Shown piece after piece: positions 34,591-42,591 of a DNA stretch of 64,000 bases. The notes below the pieces were generated by a model. The model worked only from the letters and a program-made list of their open reading frames with translations. It was not told the origin of the DNA and ran no database searches. Within the stretch, counting starts at the first letter, position 1. Each line of letters opens with the position of its first letter. The position numbers and the translations under genes are program-made. Source of the stretch: Aquibium microcysteis (GTDB lineage Bacteria > Pseudomonadota > Alphaproteobacteria > Rhizobiales > Rhizobiaceae); assembly GCF_014495845.1 (NCBI RefSeq), contig NZ_CP061080.1, forward strand, positions 6,045,264-6,109,263, read 5' to 3'.

Positions 34591-35673
34591 TCAAAATGGT
34601 AGCCATTCGGCCCGGTCGGTGTCGCGAATGTTCTCGCGCATGATGATTTCGGCCGGGATGTAGCCGGTCTCGGGGGGCTTTCCGCCATGGTGCCCGATGA
34701 TGGCGTCCACCGCGCGGCGGCTGATCCTCCCCATGTCCTGATGCACCACCGCATCGATCGTGCCGTCGAGCAGGGCCTTTCTCGTGAGCGGCGTAAGGTT
34801 GAACGCGACGTAGGCGACGTCGATTGCCTTGCCGGACTCCAGCAGCGCCTTTTCGATTCCTCTGTTGCCGCCGCCGAGATTGATCATTCCCGCGAGGTCC
34901 GGATGCCGCTTCAGCAACTCCCGCGTCTCGCTGTAGCAGGTTTCGGGATTGTCCCGCGTGTTGATGCTCGGCAGCACCTCGATCTGCGGGAAATCCGAGC
35001 GGAGCACGCTGCGGGCGCCACTTTCGCGTTCTTCATGGCTTCGATACAGCATGTCGCTCATGAAGACCGCGACCTTTCCCTTGCGCGCGCACAGATGGCC
35101 GAGCAGCAGCCCGCCTGCCCGTCCCGCGGCGCGGTTGTCCAGACCGCAATAGGCGAGGCTGTCGACGCCGGGAAGCGTGGTGAGCGCGCAGACGAGCGGC
35201 ACGCCTCTGCTGACGATATCGAGGACGGCGTCGCGGATGAGGCGATGGTCGATCGGCTGGACGATGACGCCTGCCGAGCCGCGCTCGGCGCATTCCTCGA
35301 TCGCTTCCTTCAAGGCCGCCACGTTGGCGCGCTGGGTGAAGCGCGCATTGAGCTTCACGCCGGCCTGGCGGCTTGCGCGATGGAACTCGCGCATCAGGAT
35401 CTCGTTGGCGAAACCGGGTCCGCCTGCAAGGAGCACGTCGATCGTGAGCGCCTTCAATGACGAGACGACGACCTTGGGCCGGCCGCCGCTCTTCGCCAGC
35501 CATTCGGCTGCATCGAGCACCTTCTTGACGGTCTTGCCCTTCACGCCGACGCGACCGTTCAGGACGCGGTCCACCGTCGCCGTGCTCACGCCGGCCTGAA
35601 GCGCAATGTCGACGATGCGCGGCTTGCCAGGCACCGGGTCTGTCTTCCGATCTGATGCATCATTTTCGGTCAT
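34591..35673 (-). CDS. LacI-family transcriptional regulator of the catabolic island
   Basis: 360 residues: N-terminal HTH ('IVDIALQAGVSTATVDRVLN', with the DRVLN variant of the usual SRVLN, about residues 19-45) and a periplasmic-binding-protein-like effector domain ('VIVQPIDHRLIRDAVLDIVS', 'MINLGGGNRGIEKALLES', 'VVHQDMGRISRRAVDAII'). A type-I sugar-binding-protein fold suggests a sugar, cyclitol or related cyclic ligand. Divergent from the hydratase gene; a perfect -35 TTGACA (minus strand, 35702-35707) directly abuts operator D, and operator C lies inside its first codons, consistent with autorepression. Confidence 0.9.
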   Translation of the reverse strand: MTENDASDRKTDPVPGKPRIVDIALQAGVSTATVDRVLNGRVGVKGKTVKKVLDAAEWLAKSGGRPKVVVSSLKALTIDVLLAGGPGFANEILMREFHRASRQAGVKLNARFTQRANVAALKEAIEECAERGSAGVIVQPIDHRLIRDAVLDIVSRGVPLVCALTTLPGVDSLAYCGLDNRAAGRAGGLLLGHLCARKGKVAVFMSDMLYRSHEERESGARSVLRSDFPQIEVLPSINTRDNPETCYSETRELLKRHPDLAGMINLGGGNRGIEKALLESGKAIDVAYVAFNLTPLTRKALLDGTIDAVVHQDMGRISRRAVDAIIGHHGGKPPETGYIPAEIIMRENIRDTDRAEWLPF

Positions 35674-35716
35674 GGCGGAGATTCACCCTCATTTTCTTAT
35701 GTGTCAAGATGCATCA
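35653..35716. promoter_or_regulatory. Paired LacI-type operators at the lacI / hydratase divergent promoter
   Basis: Site C: perfect TGATGCATCA at 35653-35662, inside codons 4-7 of the lacI gene. Site D: AGATGCATCA at 35707-35716 (8-base palindrome GATGCATC at 35708-35715), next to the minus-strand -35 TTGACA (35702-35707). Core centres are 54 bp apart, about five helical turns, a spacing that would allow looping by a tetrameric repressor. It lies between lacI and the plus-strand operon that starts at 35822. Confidence 0.6.
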
Positions 35717-35821
35717 ATGCGGTTGTCGCGGTGACAGGGCACGATCCGGAAGGTAGACCATGAGCCGTTCGTGAACGGCGCCCGGCGGGGCGGCGGACGG
35801 CGGCAAAGGGATGGAGGAAGA

Positions 35822-36637
35822 ATGTCTCCGCAAAGGCAGGACGTGCTCGAGGCGCTTGCCGCCTCGCTCGCCGAAGCATGGCGCACGGGGCACAAGATCG
35901 TGCTCCCCGAACCCGCCAGCAGACCCAGGGACCGTGCCGAAGCCTACCGGGTACAGGATCGGATGGCCGACCTGATCGGTGCACCGGTAGTCGGCTGGAA
36001 GGCCGGGGCAACGAGCGATGCCATGCGCCAGCGCGACGGCCACGACGACATCGTGCCGGGCCGCGCCTTCGCGTCGTGCTTCTTCGTCGGCTCGGAACAT
36101 GTCATCGACGAAAGCTTGGTCCGCGGCGCACGGATCGAGCCGGAGTTCGCCTTCCGCATCGACGAGCCCATTCCGGCCCGGCAGAAAGCATGGAGTGTCG
36201 AGGAAATCACGCCCCGCGTCACCGCCCATATCGCGATCGAGCTGATCGGAAGCCGCTATCGTGCCGATACACCGCCAGCTGAGCTGACCACGCTGACCAC
36301 GATCGCCGACAACGGGAACGGCGTCGGACTGGTCATCGGCGACGCCATCACGGACCCCGCTGCGGTCGACTTCCATCGCCATCCGATCGTTTTGACGATC
36401 GACGGCGGTGATCCGGCGCCCAACAGTCCGCCCGACGTCCGGTGCAGTCCGTTCCACGCTCTGGTCGACGTGGCGAACCTTCTGTCGGCGCGGGGCATCG
36501 GGCTCGAGGCGGGAACCTACATCACCACCGGGTCGGCGACCGACACCGTACCGGTCGTCCCGGGCACGCGGGCGGTGGCCGACTTCGGCCGGCTCGGACG
36601 AATATCGCTGTTGTTCTCCCGCTTGAGCGGTGGCTGA
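35822..36637 (+). CDS. 2-keto-4-pentenoate hydratase/oxaloacetate-decarboxylase-like (FAH superfamily) enzyme
   Basis: 271 residues from ATG 35822, chosen because GGAGGAAG lies just before it (an in-frame start at 35771 would add a Gly/Arg-rich stretch). MhpD/XylJ-type fumarylacetoacetate-hydrolase fold: 'VVGWKAGATSDAMRQRDG', metal-ligand Glu pair in 'GARIEPEFAFRI', 'LIGSRYRADTPPAELTTL', 'GLVIGDAITDP'. Relatives hydrate 2-hydroxypenta-2,4-dienoate or decarboxylate oxalocrotonate in ring-cleavage pathways. First gene of a five-gene plus-strand operon under the LacI operators. Confidence 0.88.
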   Translation: MSPQRQDVLEALAASLAEAWRTGHKIVLPEPASRPRDRAEAYRVQDRMADLIGAPVVGWKAGATSDAMRQRDGHDDIVPGRAFASCFFVGSEHVIDESLVRGARIEPEFAFRIDEPIPARQKAWSVEEITPRVTAHIAIELIGSRYRADTPPAELTTLTTIADNGNGVGLVIGDAITDPAAVDFHRHPIVLTIDGGDPAPNSPPDVRCSPFHALVDVANLLSARGIGLEAGTYITTGSATDTVPVVPGTRAVADFGRLGRISLLFSRLSGG

Positions 36638-36658
36638 CGATTGGTTGAGAACGAGACC

Positions 36659-37453
36659 ATGTCTGTTTCCGCGGGATTCCCGGCCTTCGAGTTCATTCGC
36701 GCGCATGTCCGCGGCCATGCGCTTCACCTGACGATCGACCGCCCGGACGTAAGAAACGCGCTTCATCCGCCTGCTCATCGCGAACTGGCGAGGGCATTCG
36801 ACATACTCGAAGCTGATGATGCCCTGCACTGTGCCGTGATTACCGGCGCCGGCGAGAAAGCCTTCTGCACCGGTTCGGACCTCAAGTATCGCGCGGCGAC
36901 GGGAGACGCCTTCGTTCCCGAAAGCGGGTTTGCCGGCCTCGCCGAGCGCTTCGGTCTGACGAAGCCGGTGATCGCAGCCGTCAACGGCGACGCCGTTGGC
37001 GGCGGGCTGGAGATCGTGCTTGCATGCGACCTTGCCGTGGCCGTGAAAACGGCACGGTTCGGCCTGCCGGAGCCGCGGGTCGGACTTGCGGCGAGCGGCG
37101 GTTTGCACCGCCTCGCCCGGCAGATCCCGATGAAGCATGCGATGGACATCGCGCTCAGCGGACGCCTGTTTCCTGCCGAAGAAGCCCGCGCGTTGGGCCT
37201 GGTCAACCAGGTGGTGCCGGCTGAGGCCTTGGCCGAAACGGTCGAGGCGCTGGTCGAGACGCTCTCCCGATGCGCGCCGCTGGCCTTGCGCGCGACCAAG
37301 CAGATGATGCTCGACGGGCTGGACAAGCCGACGCTTGCTGCCGCTTTCGCGAGCGAGTTCCCCGCCTATCGGGCAATGCTCGATTCCGAGGATGCGCGGG
37401 AAGGCCCTCTGGCATTCTCCCAGAAGCGCCAGCCTCGGTGGCGGGGCCAGTAG
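36659..37453 (+). CDS. Enoyl-CoA hydratase/isomerase (crotonase) family protein
   Basis: 264 residues from ATG 36659 (a TTG at 36641 would add six). Oxyanion-hole segments 'KAFCTGSDLKYRA' and 'VNGDAVGGGLEIVLACDLAV'. The first catalytic Glu is kept ('FGLPEPRVGLAASGGLHRL') while the second position is Asp ('AMDIALSG'). It resembles carnityl-CoA-type hydratases (CaiD-like) more than fatty-acid hydratases. Sits between the hydratase and acyl-CoA dehydrogenase genes; presumably hydrates the 2-enoyl-CoA made by the latter. Confidence 0.9.
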   Translation: MSVSAGFPAFEFIRAHVRGHALHLTIDRPDVRNALHPPAHRELARAFDILEADDALHCAVITGAGEKAFCTGSDLKYRAATGDAFVPESGFAGLAERFGLTKPVIAAVNGDAVGGGLEIVLACDLAVAVKTARFGLPEPRVGLAASGGLHRLARQIPMKHAMDIALSGRLFPAEEARALGLVNQVVPAEALAETVEALVETLSRCAPLALRATKQMMLDGLDKPTLAAAFASEFPAYRAMLDSEDAREGPLAFSQKRQPRWRGQ

Positions 37454-37475
37454 CGGGCGGAAGGAACCCGAAGCC

Positions 37476-38651
37476 ATGGATTTGGAACTCAGTCAGGAGC
37501 AGAAGCTCCTCGTCACGACCGTGCGCGGCTTCATCGCCGACGAACTTCATCCTCTGGAAGACATGGTCGACGAACGCGGGGTCCTGCCACCGGATGACGC
37601 CGAGCGTATCTTCTCGAAATCGAAGGCGCTGGGACTTTACGCCATGAATGTTCCGGAAGAGTTCGGCGGCGGCGGCCTGTCGGCTCTCGACACCATGCTG
37701 GTTGAGGAACAGTTCGGACACACCAGCGACATCCTGGTGCGGAGGGCCTTCGGCAACGTCTACGAGGTTCTCCTGTCATGCCGTGGAGAGCAGGTCGACC
37801 GGTGGCTGAAGCCGTGCGCGGCGGGAACGCGAACCTGTTCGATCGCCTTCACGGAACCGGGCGCCGGCTCGGACGCGGCTGCAATCCGCACCCGTGCGGT
37901 ACGGAAGGGCGGCCGCTGGCTGCTCACCGGCGGAAAGCATTTCATCTCCGATGGGCTTCATTCCGATTTCTTCGTCGTGACGGCAGTGACCGACCCCTCC
38001 GCCGGTCATCGTGGCATATCCCTCTTCCTCGTCGACAAGGGACTTCCCGGTTTTACCATCGGCCGCGACCAGAAGATGATGGGGCTGCGCGGAACGAGCC
38101 ACGTCGAACTGTCCTTCGACGACGTCGAACTGGAGGACGTGCACCTTCTCGGCGCCGAAGGGGAGGGCCTGAAGCTCGCGCTGACCGTGCTGGGCCGCGT
38201 GCGTCTGGCGCAGGTGGGCGCGCGTTCGGTCGGCAAAGCCACCCGGATCATGGGCCTGATGCTCGAACATTCCCGCGAGCGCCGGCAATTCTCGAAGGCG
38301 CTGGGCGAGTTCCAGATGGTTCAGCAGATGCTCGCCGACAGCGCCATCGAGATCGACGCCGCGCGCCTGGCGCTCTGGCGGACCGCGATGGAGATCGATC
38401 GGGGAATCGATCCGCGCGAACGCATCTCCATGGTGAAGGTGCAGGCGTCCGAGACGCTCGGACGGGTCGTGGACCGCGCCGTGCAGATCTTCGGCGGCAT
38501 GGGATACTGCAAGGACCTGCCGATCGAACGCTATTACCGCGACGCCCGGATCTACCGCATCTTCGACGGCGCCTCGGAGATCCATCGCAGCGTGATCGCA
38601 CGGGGGCTCATGAAGGGGTCGGCTGCGTCGTTCGATCCGTATTCGCAATGA
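37476..38651 (+). CDS. Acyl-CoA dehydrogenase with Asp at the usual catalytic Glu position
   Basis: 391 residues from ATG 37476 ('MDLELSQEQKLLVTTVRGF'). FAD-dependent alpha,beta-dehydrogenation of an acyl-CoA, passing electrons to ETF. Signatures: 'SIAFTEPGAGSDAAAIRT', 'QIFGGMGYCKDLPIERYYRD'. Where short/medium-chain enzymes have YEGT (catalytic Glu), this one has 'RIFDGASEIHRSVI', so Asp is the candidate base; several subfamilies do this. The stop overlaps the AroE-like start (ATGA). Substrate chain or ring is unknown; the CoA-transferase at 25205 may supply it. Confidence 0.92.
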   Translation: MDLELSQEQKLLVTTVRGFIADELHPLEDMVDERGVLPPDDAERIFSKSKALGLYAMNVPEEFGGGGLSALDTMLVEEQFGHTSDILVRRAFGNVYEVLLSCRGEQVDRWLKPCAAGTRTCSIAFTEPGAGSDAAAIRTRAVRKGGRWLLTGGKHFISDGLHSDFFVVTAVTDPSAGHRGISLFLVDKGLPGFTIGRDQKMMGLRGTSHVELSFDDVELEDVHLLGAEGEGLKLALTVLGRVRLAQVGARSVGKATRIMGLMLEHSRERRQFSKALGEFQMVQQMLADSAIEIDAARLALWRTAMEIDRGIDPRERISMVKVQASETLGRVVDRAVQIFGGMGYCKDLPIERYYRDARIYRIFDGASEIHRSVIARGLMKGSAASFDPYSQ

Positions 38652-39505
38652 AGGGGCGGCTGGCGCACGCTCCGGAGCCGGACCGGTATGCCGTGTTCGG
38701 AAACCCGGTCGCGCATTCGCGCTCGCCCGGCATCCATGCGGAATTCGCCAGAATGACCGGCGAGACACTGGAGTACCAATCAATCGAGTCGCCGCTGGAC
38801 GGGTTTGCGTGCTGCGTTCGGACCTTCATGGCCGGCGGCGGCAGGGGCTGCAACGTCACGACGCCGTTCAAGCTCCAGGCGCTCGCGATCGCTGACGAGT
38901 GCCGCCCCCATGCCGCGATGGCCGGTGCGGCCAACTGCCTGAAATTCGAGGACGGGCGGATCATCGCCGAGAACTTCGACGGGATCGGCCTCGTCAACGA
39001 CATCCGGCGCAACCTCGGCTATGAGATCGCCGGTCGCAATGTGCTCCTGCTCGGCGCCGGCGGGGCCGTGCGTGGAGCCATCCTGCCGTTTCTCGAAGCC
39101 CGGCCGGCGCGTGTGGCCATAGCCAATCGCTGCGCGGACGAAGCTCTTTCGCTCAAGGCGGCCTTCGCCAACCTCGGCGCGTTCGAGGCCTCAGGATTCG
39201 ACGACGTCGAGGGCGCGCCCTTCGACCTGGTGGTGAATGCGACGTCAGCGAGCCTCTTTGGCCAGTTGCCTGCCATTCCGGCGCGGCTGTTCCATCACGA
39301 CACGCTCGCCTACGACCTAGTCTATGGCAAGGGACTGACGCCGTTCATGAGCTTTGCCCTGACCAGCGGCGCAGGCCGCGCGGTCGATGGCGTCGGGATG
39401 GTGGTCGAACAGGCGGCCGAAGCCTTCGCATGGTGGAGAGGCGTTCGGCCGGAAACCGGGACGGTGATCCAGTCCCTGCAGGCTTCGCTGCCGCAGATCG
39501 GCTGA
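38648..39505 (+). CDS. Shikimate dehydrogenase-like (AroE family) catabolic paralogue
   Basis: 285 residues; start ATG 38648 overlaps the acyl-CoA dehydrogenase stop. Shikimate site Ser-x-Ser in 'GNPVAHSRSPGIHAEF', catalytic Lys in 'NVTTPFK', Asp in 'ENFDGIGL' (usual form is NTDG; Thr is replaced by Phe, which could alter substrate binding), NADP loop 'LLGAGGAVRGA', 'VAIANRCADEA', and C-terminal 'GVGMVVEQAAEAFAWWRG'. Being in an inducible catabolic operon, it is more likely a quinate/shikimate-type or related cyclic-alcohol dehydrogenase (as in YdiB/RifI/AroE-like subgroups) than the biosynthetic AroE. Confidence 0.88.
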   Translation: MKGRLAHAPEPDRYAVFGNPVAHSRSPGIHAEFARMTGETLEYQSIESPLDGFACCVRTFMAGGGRGCNVTTPFKLQALAIADECRPHAAMAGAANCLKFEDGRIIAENFDGIGLVNDIRRNLGYEIAGRNVLLLGAGGAVRGAILPFLEARPARVAIANRCADEALSLKAAFANLGAFEASGFDDVEGAPFDLVVNATSASLFGQLPAIPARLFHHDTLAYDLVYGKGLTPFMSFALTSGAGRAVDGVGMVVEQAAEAFAWWRGVRPETGTVIQSLQASLPQIG

Positions 39506-39522
39506 ATGGCGAGGAACGATCG

Positions 39523-40563
39523 ATGCGGCAGAAGATCAGGATAGCAGTCGCCGGCGCGGGACAGATCGGCCGCAGGCACGTGGAAGCCATCCTCGAAACG
39601 CCCGAAGCGCAGCTGGCCGCCATCGTCGATCCGGCGCCGGGCGCTGCGGCATACGCGGCCGATCGCGGCGTGCCGCATTTCATCGACCTGGACGATCCGA
39701 TCTCACGGGGCCTCGCCGACGCGGTCATCGTCGCCACGCCAAACCAGCTGCATGCCGAAAACAGCCTGCGATGCATCGCCGCCGGGCTCCCCGTCCTGAT
39801 CGAAAAGCCCGTCGCTACCGATTCCGAGGCAGCCGCAGCGATCATCCGCGCCGCCGATACCCGCGGCACGCCTGTGCTGGTGGGACATCACCGCAGGCAC
39901 AATCCGCTGATTCAGCGCGCCAAGGCGGAATTGGATGGTGGCGCGATCGGCAATCTCCTGTCGTTCAGCGGCGTGACCTGGCTCTGCAAGCCGGACGACT
40001 ATTTCGAAACCGACTGGCGGCGGATGCCGGGCGCCGGCCCGGTCTATCTCAACATGATCCACGACATCGACCTCGTGCATTATCTCTGTGGCGAGATCGA
40101 TATCATCCACGCCTGGGAATCGAACGCCGTCCGCGGCAATGCCGTGGAGGAGACGGCAGTCGTCAGCATGAAGTTCCGCAACGGCATGCTCGGCACGATC
40201 AACGTGTCGGACGCCATCGTCGCTCCCTGGAGCTGGGAACTGACCGCGCGTGAGAACCCTTCCTATCCGCCCACGGACCAGCACTGCTATCTGATCGGCG
40301 GGACGCACGGCTCCCTGGAACTGCCGCGATTGCGTCTCTGGCGCAATCGCGGCCGGCGCAGCTGGTGGGAACCGATCGACGCGACGCATGTGCCGTTCGG
40401 GTTCGAGGATCCGTTGCGGCGTCAGATCCGTCAGTTCGCCGCCGTGGTGCGCGGAGAAGAAGCGCCGCTCGTCTCCGGACGCGACGGTCTCCAGGCGCTC
40501 AGGGTCGTCGAAGCCGTCAAGCAATCAGCGCGAACCGGCGCGACCGTGGTGATCGGGTCGTAG
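39523..40563 (+). CDS. Gfo/Idh/MocA-family NAD(P)-dependent oxidoreductase
   Basis: 346 residues from ATG 39523 (Shine-Dalgarno GAGGAA). Rossmann domain 'RIAVAGAGQIGRRHVEAIL', the conserved 'EKPVATDSEAA' with the catalytic-site Lys-Pro, and the C-terminal alpha/beta domain with 'GGPVYLNMIHDIDLVHYL'-like helix (here 'PVYLNMIHDIDLVHYLCG', His-x2-Asp). The family oxidises cyclitols, sugars and their acids (e.g. myo-inositol dehydrogenase). Last gene of the plus-strand operon; with the TIM-barrel gene and a LacI regulator it argues for a polyhydroxylated cyclic substrate or intermediate. Confidence 0.9.
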   Translation: MRQKIRIAVAGAGQIGRRHVEAILETPEAQLAAIVDPAPGAAAYAADRGVPHFIDLDDPISRGLADAVIVATPNQLHAENSLRCIAAGLPVLIEKPVATDSEAAAAIIRAADTRGTPVLVGHHRRHNPLIQRAKAELDGGAIGNLLSFSGVTWLCKPDDYFETDWRRMPGAGPVYLNMIHDIDLVHYLCGEIDIIHAWESNAVRGNAVEETAVVSMKFRNGMLGTINVSDAIVAPWSWELTARENPSYPPTDQHCYLIGGTHGSLELPRLRLWRNRGRRSWWEPIDATHVPFGFEDPLRRQIRQFAAVVRGEEAPLVSGRDGLQALRVVEAVKQSARTGATVVIGS

Positions 40564-40776
40564 GGCGGCCTGCGATCGATGCAAGCGAAGACCTTGGCCG
40601 CGGTTCTCGGCTGATCGCAGGCGCGTGTCGCGGCGCGGGGAAGAAGCGGTTGATGTGCGGCAACACGGAGCGCCCGTCCGATTGCACCGAAAGGCCGGCT
40701 TACGGTCGAAGACGATGCCCCGTTTGAATGGCTGCCGGGAGTACGAGACCTTCCGCAGCCGCCCCCATACCCCCCT

Positions 40777-41721
40777 CTACTCCAGCACCACCCGCGGAAA
40801 ATAGAACGATACCACCCAGTTCGGCTGATCCACGATCTCGCTGATGCGCAGGTCGCCTGCGACGCTGCAGAGCATGTAGGCGTCGACGGCGGCCATGCCT
40901 GTGCGGCGGGACAGCAGGTCGACCATCTGCGAGACGGCTTCGCGGGCGGCGGTCATCAGGTCGGGGCCGATGCCCATGGTGGCGTCGTAGCCTTTGGCGT
41001 CGAGGTGGCGGGTCACCGGGCCGGGGGTGCGGAAGCGGGGGTATTTCAGGTTGGCGCGCTTCTCGAGGTTAAACGAGATCGCCACCGACATCGGGCTTTC
41101 GATCGCCGTGCCGCAGATCTCGCCGTCGCCCTGCGCGGCATGCATGTCGCCGACCGAGAACAGTCCGCCCGCCACCTCCACCGGCAGCCACAGTTCCACG
41201 CCCTCGGAAATGTCGCGCACGTCGAGATTGCCGCCCACCCGGCGCGGCGGCACGATGGAATGGGTGCCGTGCGCGGCGGGCGCGAGGCCGATCGTGCCCG
41301 GGAACGGCTTCAACGGCACCCGCCCGCCCGGCCCGAAGGCGGCGGGACCCATTGAGGTGGTGGCGTAGCTCCACAGATGCAGCGCCGGATCGGGAAACTG
41401 GTCGGCGAGCAGGCCGAAGCCCGGGATGTTGGCCGTCCAGCCCCAGCCGCTCGGCTTGAAGCCGAGGATCTTCACCCGGATCGCGTCGCCCGGCTCGGCG
41501 CCGTCCACGTAGACCGGTCCTGTCACCGGGTTCACCAGGGCGAAGTCGAGCTTGCGCACCGCCTCCACGCCGGAGACCGGCGAGATCTGGCCACCGGAGG
41601 CGTCGATCGTGTCGAACTCCACCGTCTGCCCCGGCGCGATGCGGATCGCCGGCGGGTTGGCGTTGTTCCAGCCGTGGTGGTGGATGGTCCTGTGCAGCGT
41701 GTGATCGCAGCGATGCGCCAT
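40777..41721 (-). CDS. Acetamidase/formamidase family protein
   Basis: 314 residues from ATG 41721 (an ATG at 41736 would add five). FmdA/AmdA-type amidohydrolase fold: 'PAIRIAPGQTVEFDTIDASG', 'NPVTGPVYVDGAEPGDAIRV', 'GNLDVRDISEGVELWLPVEV', 'SVGDMHAAQGDGEICGTAIE' (the conserved metal-region DMHAxQGDGE). Hydrolyses small amides to ammonia and the acid. Convergent with the catabolic operon and not obviously part of it; followed by no amide-transport genes. Confidence 0.9.
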   Translation of the reverse strand: MAHRCDHTLHRTIHHHGWNNANPPAIRIAPGQTVEFDTIDASGGQISPVSGVEAVRKLDFALVNPVTGPVYVDGAEPGDAIRVKILGFKPSGWGWTANIPGFGLLADQFPDPALHLWSYATTSMGPAAFGPGGRVPLKPFPGTIGLAPAAHGTHSIVPPRRVGGNLDVRDISEGVELWLPVEVAGGLFSVGDMHAAQGDGEICGTAIESPMSVAISFNLEKRANLKYPRFRTPGPVTRHLDAKGYDATMGIGPDLMTAAREAVSQMVDLLSRRTGMAAVDAYMLCSVAGDLRISEIVDQPNWVVSFYFPRVVLE

Positions 41722-41815
41722 GTCGTCCGTTCCCATGCCATCCCCGGCGGTGGCGAGGGCAGTGTGGGTCAGAACCGGCCGGCGGATCAAGCCCCGCAAC
41801 CGCTGCGCGCCGCGA

Positions 41816-42424
41816 TCAGGAGGCCAGCACCCAGATCGAGGTCAGCGCGATCAGGGCGGCGGAGATCCGGCTGAACCGGCTGGAGGCGCGGGGCGACGCG
41901 AAGAGCCGGTCGACCTGCCGGGCGAGCACGATCGTGCCGAAGAAGACCGCGCCGACGGAGACGAACGTCACCAGCACGAGCAGGGCCAGCTGCGGAAGGT
42001 CGGCGATGCCGGCCGGCGCGACCGTCGGCAGGAGCAGGATGTAGATCAGCAGCGTCGACGGGTTGCCGAGACAGAGGGCGACGCCGGCGCAGGCCGACGC
42101 CAGCCAGCCCGTCCGCCGCTCCTCGCCGGCGGCGAGGCCGGAGGCGTCGTTCCACATCCGGACCGACAGCCAGATCAGATAGGCGACGCCGATGTACTTC
42201 GCTGCCGAGAACAGGTCGGGCCGGCCCTCGGCCCACACGCCGACGCCGAGCGCCACGATGCAGACGGCCAGGACGTCGCCGAGGCAGAGCCCGGCGGCAA
42301 AGGCTGCGGCACCCGTCGAATCGCGGCCGAGCGAGCGGGCGACGAGCACGGCCACGACCGGTCCGGGCGCGGCCGTCAGGGCCGCGAGCGCGCCGGAATA
42401 GGCGAAGAGGGCAGAGTGGTCCAT
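41816..42424 (-). CDS. LysE-family amino-acid exporter
   Basis: 202 residues from ATG 42424 (GGGAGGAA Shine-Dalgarno). Six-helix LysE/RhtB translocator: 'LAALTAAPGPVVAVLVARSL' carries the N-terminal PGP signature, 'YIGVAYLIWLSVRMWNDASG' the third-helix/loop motif and 'GVALCLGNPSTLLIYILLLP' the NP motif. Exports amino acids or homoserine-lactone-like compounds; substrate not predictable. The upstream 167 bp to the next gene hold no gene I can support. Confidence 0.9.
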   Translation of the reverse strand: MDHSALFAYSGALAALTAAPGPVVAVLVARSLGRDSTGAAAFAAGLCLGDVLAVCIVALGVGVWAEGRPDLFSAAKYIGVAYLIWLSVRMWNDASGLAAGEERRTGWLASACAGVALCLGNPSTLLIYILLLPTVAPAGIADLPQLALLVLVTFVSVGAVFFGTIVLARQVDRLFASPRASSRFSRISAALIALTSIWVLAS

Positions 42425-42591
42425 GGGTTCCTCCCGGAAGAAAGGCGGCCATCGGATGTGGCCGCGCCCGGTCGTCGGCCGGGCGCCCTCCCGGGTTCCT
42501 CCCCAGGGCGTTCCGGCCGGATCGTTCGGGCGATGCAAAGGGGGGCGGGGCCGTCCGGCGTCCCGCAAGTCGTTCGAGACGCGCCGGCCGG

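Noticed and set aside
40564..40776. 213-bp gap between the Gfo/Idh/MocA gene and the acetamidase gene
   Set aside because: Convergent 3' region; no hairpin with T-run, gene or repeat could be supported.
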